DNA of 64,000 nt, from contig NC_017278.1 of NCBI RefSeq assembly GCF_000236585.1, forward strand, positions 1,612,001-1,676,000, read 5' to 3'. Both the position numbers and the translations under genes were made by a program. The notes below the pieces were generated by a model that was given only the letters and a program-made list of their open reading frames with translations, had not been told where the DNA came from and searched no databases. Numbering within the stretch: position 1 is the stretch's first letter; every line of letters starts with the position of its first letter. The DNA is from Thermus sp. CCB_US3_UF1 (GTDB taxonomy: Bacteria; Deinococcota; Deinococci; Deinococcales; Thermaceae). Shown here piece by piece: positions 60,620 through 64,000 of this stretch.

Positions 60620-61765
60620 ATGGTGCGCAAACTCTTGGTGTTTTTCCTCTTGACGCTTGGCGTAGTCTGGGCGCAAGGTTTCCGCGGCCTCTCCCTGGGC
60701 ACCCCCTACCCGGAGATGGGGGTCCAGCCGGGGGAAAACGTCAACCTCACCCTCAACCTGAAAAACCACGGCCTGCCCCCAGGGGTGGTCCGCCTCTCCC
60801 TGGCCGAGGTGCCCCCGGGCTGGCAGGCCAGCCTCATCGGGGGTGGCCGCCTGGTGCGGGCGGTCTACCTGGCCCCCGACGGGGAAACCAGCCTCACCCT
60901 GCGCCTCCAGCCCCCCAAGGAGGTGAAGCCCGGCACCTACCGCTTCCTGGTGCGGGCAGAGGGGCTTGGGCAGGCGGCAAGCCTCCCCATCGCCCTGGTG
61001 GTGGGCCAGGGACTACCCCAGCGCCTGAGCCTCGAGGCCGAACTCCCCATCCTCAAGGGCCCGCCCACCAGCTCCTTCCGCTACCGGGTAACCCTGAAGA
61101 ACGAGTCCGACCGCGACCTGCTGGTCTCCTTGGAGTACGAGGCCCCCAAGGGCTTCCAGGTCACCTTCACCCCTGCCTTCGCCAGCCAGCAGGTAACCAG
61201 CCTGCCCCTCAAGGCCGGGGAGAGCAAGGACCTGGACGTGGAGGTCTCCCTGCCCAAGGACACCAAGGCCGACACCTACGGCCTCACCGTGCGGGCCGCA
61301 GCCGGGGAGGCCAAGGCGGAGCTGGCCCTCACCCTCGAGGTCACGGGCCGCCCCGAGGTGCGCTTCACCACCAAGGAAGGCCGCCTCTCCGGCCAGGTAA
61401 CCGCCGGACGGGAAAACCCGGTGAAGCTGGTGGTGAAAAACGAGGGGAGCGCCCCGGCCAAAAACCTCTCCTTCAGCGCCATGGAGCCCTCGGGCTGGGA
61501 GGTGAAGTTTGAGCCCGAGAAGCTGGAGGCCCTGGAGCCCGGCCAGGAGCAGGAGGTCACGGCCCGCATCAAGCCTGCCCCCAAGGCGGTGACCGGGGAC
61601 TACATGGTGACGCTCTCCCTCTCCGGGGACGAGGGGGTTTCCGAGAGCCTGGACTACCGGGCCACGGTGGTGCGCTCCAGCCTCTGGGGCCTGGTGGGGA
61701 TCGGCATCATGGCGGTGGCCCTCCTGGTCCTGGGCTTTGCCGTGAACCGCTTCGGCCGGAGGTAG
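60620..61765 (+). CDS. Membrane-anchored NEW3/Ig-like domain protein
   Basis: Seen: 381 residues. A signal peptide ([20 protein letters not shown]) is followed by about three Ig-like NEW3 repeats: [22 protein letters not shown] near 32-53, [35 protein letters not shown] near 152-185, and [37 protein letters not shown] near 270-306. A C-terminal helix ([23 protein letters not shown]) and basic residues anchor it to the inner membrane facing outward. Such proteins occur beside ABC exporters of unknown substrate. GAGGAGG precedes the ATG. The ABC ATPase follows 1 bp after the stop. Confidence 0.8.
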   Translation: MVRKLLVFFLLTLGVVWAQGFRGLSLGTPYPEMGVQPGENVNLTLNLKNHGLPPGVVRLSLAEVPPGWQASLIGGGRLVRAVYLAPDGETSLTLRLQPPKEVKPGTYRFLVRAEGLGQAASLPIALVVGQGLPQRLSLEAELPILKGPPTSSFRYRVTLKNESDRDLLVSLEYEAPKGFQVTFTPAFASQQVTSLPLKAGESKDLDVEVSLPKDTKADTYGLTVRAAAGEAKAELALTLEVTGRPEVRFTTKEGRLSGQVTAGRENPVKLVVKNEGSAPAKNLSFSAMEPSGWEVKFEPEKLEALEPGQEQEVTARIKPAPKAVTGDYMVTLSLSGDEGVSESLDYRATVVRSSLWGLVGIGIMAVALLVLGFAVNRFGRR

Positions 61766-61766
61766 C

Positions 61767-62690
61767 ATGACGGTCATCCAAACCCAGGGCCTCACCAAGC
61801 GCTACGGCCGGGTGGTGGCCGTGGAGGACCTGAACCTTTCCGTGGAGGAGGGGGAGGTCTTTGGCCTCCTGGGCCCCAACGGCTCGGGGAAGACCACCAC
61901 CATCCTCATGCTCCTGGGCCTCACCGAGCCCACGGCCGGGGAGGCCCGGGTCCTGGGCCTGGACCCCATGCGCCAGCCCCTCGAGGTCAAGGCCCGGGTG
62001 GGCTACCTCCCCGACCAGGTGGGCTTCTACGGGGAGCTCACCGCCTGGGAGAACCTGCGCTACACCACCCGGCTTCTGGGCCTTCCCGAGGCCGAGGCCA
62101 GGGCCCGGATCCAAGAGGTCCTGGAGCGAATGGGGCTTTGGGAGGTGAGGGAACGCCGGGTGGCCGCCTTCAGCCGGGGGATGCGCCAGCGCCTAGGCCT
62201 GGCCGAGGTTCTCCTGAAGCGGCCCAAGGTGGCCATCCTGGACGAACCCACCTTAGGCCTGGACCCGGAGGCGGCCCGGGAGTTTCTGGAGCTCATCAAG
62301 GGCCTGAAGGCCGAAGGGATCACCATCCTCCTCTCCAGCCACCTCCTCCACCAGGTGCAGGAGATCTGCGACCGGGTAGGGCTTTTTCACAAGGGGCGGC
62401 TGGCCCTCCTGGGCACGGTGGAGGAGCTTTCCCAGCGGGTCCTGGGGGGCGGGTACGAGATCCAGCTGGAGGCGAGCCCAGGCCTCGAGGCCTCCATAAG
62501 GGCCCTGGAGGGGGTGGCCCGGGTGGAGGCCGAGGGGGGCCGCTACCGGGTCTGGGCCACCCGAGACCTGCGGCCGGAGCTGGCCCAGGTGGCGGTGGCC
62601 CAGGGGAGCCTCTATAGCCTAACCCTCCGCCGCCCCAGCCTGGACGAGGTCTACGCCCACTACTTCCAGGAGGTGGCCCATGCGGCGTGA
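61767..62690 (+). CDS. ABC transporter ATP-binding protein
   Basis: Seen: 307 residues of the CcmA/NosF type. Walker A is [20 protein letters not shown] near 36-55. The Q-loop is around [10 protein letters not shown], the signature [13 protein letters not shown] near 136-148, and Walker [17 protein letters not shown] near 157-172. The C-terminal extension after about 215 ([35 protein letters not shown]) is the DUF4162-like domain of ABC-2 exporters. It forms a dimeric motor for the adjacent permease. The gene starts 1 bp after the NEW3 gene and overlaps the permease by 11 bp. Substrate unknown. Confidence 0.93.
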   Translation: MTVIQTQGLTKRYGRVVAVEDLNLSVEEGEVFGLLGPNGSGKTTTILMLLGLTEPTAGEARVLGLDPMRQPLEVKARVGYLPDQVGFYGELTAWENLRYTTRLLGLPEAEARARIQEVLERMGLWEVRERRVAAFSRGMRQRLGLAEVLLKRPKVAILDEPTLGLDPEAAREFLELIKGLKAEGITILLSSHLLHQVQEICDRVGLFHKGRLALLGTVEELSQRVLGGGYEIQLEASPGLEASIRALEGVARVEAEGGRYRVWATRDLRPELAQVAVAQGSLYSLTLRRPSLDEVYAHYFQEVAHAA

Positions 62691-63636
62691 AGGTTCCCCC
62701 TGGACTGGGCTTTGGGCCGTCTTCTTCAAGGAGATGGCCGACCACCTCACGGGGCTGAGGATGCGGATCCTCGAGGGGCTGATCCTCCTTTCCGCCCTGG
62801 CCGCGGTCTATACCGGCACCCAGACCCTGCGCCAAACCGTGGGGGAGGACCCCTACCTCTACCTCAAGCTCCTCACCACCGCCCAGGATCCCCTGCCCTC
62901 CTTCGTGGGCTTCCTCTCCTTCTTCGTACCCCTGGCCGCCATCGCCTTGGCCTTTGACGCGGTGAACGGGGAGTACGCCCGGGGCACCCTTTCCCGCATC
63001 CTCTCCCAGCCCATCTACCGGGACGCCCTCCTCTTCGGCAAGTTCCTGGCGGGGCTCGGCACCCTGGCGGTCCTCCTCCTGGCCCTTTTCCTCCTGGTGG
63101 TGGGCCTCGGCCTTTTCACCCTAGGGGTTCCCCCAGAGGCCGAGGAGATGGCCCGGGCCTTCTTCTTCCTCCTGTCCACCCTGGCCTACGCCGGGGTGTG
63201 GCTGGCCCTGGGCCTCCTTTTCTCCGTCCTCTTCCGCCAGCCCGCCACCGCGGCCTTGGCGGCCATCGGGGTATGGCTTTTCTTCGCCGTCTTCTTCCCC
63301 ATCCTCACCGACCTGGCCGCCAACGCCCTCCTCCTCCAGGCCGACCCCTTTGACCCGGAAAGCCAGCTGAGGCAGGCTAACCTGGCCCTTTGGATCTCCC
63401 GCCTTTCCCCCAACACCCTCTACGCGGAAGCCCTCACCGCCGTCCTCAACCCGGCGGTGCGCTCCCTGGGGCCCATCCTCATCACCCAGCTGGAGGGGGC
63501 CGTGCTGGGCACCCCTTTGCCCCTGGGCCAAAGCCTCCTCCTGGTCTGGCCCCAGCTCACGGGCCTCTTCGCCCTCTTCATCCTCCTTTTCACCCTGGCC
63601 TACGTGGTCTTCCAGCGGCAGGAGGTGCGGGCCTAA
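62680..63636 (+). CDS. ABC-2 type permease
   Basis: Seen: 318 residues with about six hydrophobic helices: [129 protein letters not shown] and [21 protein letters not shown]. The segment [29 protein letters not shown] is the coupling region of ABC-2/NosY-like permeases. With the ATPase and the NEW3 protein it forms one operon. NosY-type permeases can export copper-site or surface factors, but nothing here fixes the substrate. A 15-bp hairpin follows. Confidence 0.88.
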   Translation: MRREGSPWTGLWAVFFKEMADHLTGLRMRILEGLILLSALAAVYTGTQTLRQTVGEDPYLYLKLLTTAQDPLPSFVGFLSFFVPLAAIALAFDAVNGEYARGTLSRILSQPIYRDALLFGKFLAGLGTLAVLLLALFLLVVGLGLFTLGVPPEAEEMARAFFFLLSTLAYAGVWLALGLLFSVLFRQPATAALAAIGVWLFFAVFFPILTDLAANALLLQADPFDPESQLRQANLALWISRLSPNTLYAEALTAVLNPAVRSLGPILITQLEGAVLGTPLPLGQSLLLVWPQLTGLFALFILLFTLAYVVFQRQEVRA

Positions 63637-63637
63637 A

Positions 63638-63670
63638 GGCCCTGCCTAGGCCCAAGGCCTAGGCAGGGCC
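63638..63670. terminator. Perfect 15-bp hairpin between convergent genes
   Basis: GGCCCTGCCTAGGCC (63638-63652), loop CAA, then the exact complement (63656-63670). No T-run on either side. It lies between the ABC permease and the cupin gene and may stop transcription from both directions. Confidence 0.6.
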
Positions 63671-63675
63671 ACCCC

Positions 63676-64000
63676 CTAGTCCTCCAGCCACTCGGTGGCG
63701 TAAGCGCTCGTCTTGGGGATGACGCAGAGGAACTCCACCGGTTCCTCCCCCTCGTTCACGTAGGCGTGGGGGGTATCCGGGGGGATGTAGACCGCCTGGC
63801 CCGCGGCCACCTCCTTGACCTCGTTCCCCAAGAAGACCTTCATGCGGCCGGAAAGCACGAACTGCTCGTGCTCAATGGTGGGGTGCTTGTGCTTGGGGAT
63901 GCGGCCCCCGGGAAGGAGGGTGAACTTGCGGGTGATGAAGTGGGGCGCGCCGTCCTCGGGGCCGATGAGGACCTGGATGAAGGCCTTCTCCCCCCGCTCC
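63676..64000 (-). CDS. Cupin-domain protein, C-terminal 108 residues (cut by window edge)
   Basis: Small beta-barrel metal-binding protein of unknown function. Seen: a frame open at the right window edge, so the N-terminus is missing. Cupin motif 1 is in GGRIPKHKHPTIEHEQFVLSG (His-x-His, then Glu and a final Gly), and motif 2 is in GQAVYIPPDTPHAYVNEG (Pro-x-x-x-Pro-His, then Asn). The last residues are KTSAYATEWLED. All metal ligands (two His, Glu, His) are present. Typical single-domain cupins are 110-130 residues, so little is lost. A GTG at 63858 within the frame is not a credible start because it would lose motif 1. Confidence 0.88.
   Translation of the reverse strand, partial: ERGEKAFIQVLIGPEDGAPHFITRKFTLLPGGRIPKHKHPTIEHEQFVLSGRMKVFLGNEVKEVAAGQAVYIPPDTPHAYVNEGEEPVEFLCVIPKTSAYATEWLED

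Overview
This 64 kb window comes from a Thermus chromosome. The GC content is very high, genes are packed with 4-bp start/stop overlaps, and many starts are GTG. It carries Thermus hallmarks: a 496-residue isocitrate dehydrogenase with a C-terminal extension, the 422-residue archaeal-type AspRS2, a pyrR-led pyrimidine operon, a TTHA1544-like mini alpha/beta-hydrolase and a DUF1999 acetyltransferase-like protein. It looks like ordinary core chromosome. I see no insertion sequence, prophage, CRISPR array, rRNA or obvious foreign island. The longest stretch without an established gene is the 289 bp between sdhC and speD.

Layout. 1-2.8 kb: 5' part of secA, then tsaD (minus). 2.8-11.7 kb: a plus-strand run with a vWA membrane protein, a GNAT-like protein, an HMA-like mini-protein, glutaryl-CoA dehydrogenase, holA, tldD/tldE, a 2-hydroxyacid dehydrogenase, a TSUP permease and an SPW protein. 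11.75-16.2 kb: the pyr promoter, PyrR loop, leader peptide and terminator, then pyrR-pyrB-pyrC, a Uma2-like gene and convergent pyrD. 16.2-22.5 kb: lipoprotein, lon, then minus-strand mobA, an FAD protein, a small membrane protein, miaB and tRNA-Met. 22.5-30.9 kb: two secreted YbjN proteins, a sarcosine-oxidase-like enzyme, two tandem and different isocitrate dehydrogenases, an RNB exonuclease and a secreted unknown. 31-45 kb: pepF, truD, a secreted barrel-like protein, two serine-less alpha/beta-hydrolases, a hotdog thioesterase, an M19 dipeptidase, uvrC, argS, an HtrA-like protease, two deoxynucleoside kinases, a divergent murE and trmFO. 45-55 kb: hisF-hisIE, glpX, class II nrdJ, DUF58, an AOR-family tungsten-type enzyme, tsaB, an FMN reductase, a CrtC-like lipoprotein and tatD. 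55-64 kb: aspS2 with an unusual leader, sdhCDAB, speD, a NEW3-domain/ABC-transporter operon and the 3' part of a cupin gene.

Genes that work together: pyrRBC plus pyrD (UMP synthesis); tsaD and tsaB (t6A in tRNA); miaB, trmFO and truD (tRNA modification); hisF and hisIE; sdhCDAB with the two isocitrate dehydrogenases (TCA cycle); nrdJ with the two deoxynucleoside kinases (dNTP supply); uvrC and holA (DNA repair and replication).

Main observations. (1) aspS2 is preceded by a good promoter, a nine-residue reading frame with two consecutive Asn codons (MCPRSLNNA) and two mutually exclusive GC hairpins. This resembles an amino-acid attenuator on the enzyme that, in Thermus, makes asparagine on tRNA. 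(2) About two dozen genes have a TAnnnT -10-like box ending 6-7 bases before the start codon, implying leaderless transcripts. Several of these boxes reuse the stop codon of the preceding gene, and several divergent gene pairs have touching or overlapping -10 boxes. (3) The palindrome CCTCGAGG recurs about 44 times by my reading, nearly always as an in-frame Leu-Glu pair, and looks like a highly iterated palindrome. All counts were made by eye and need computation.
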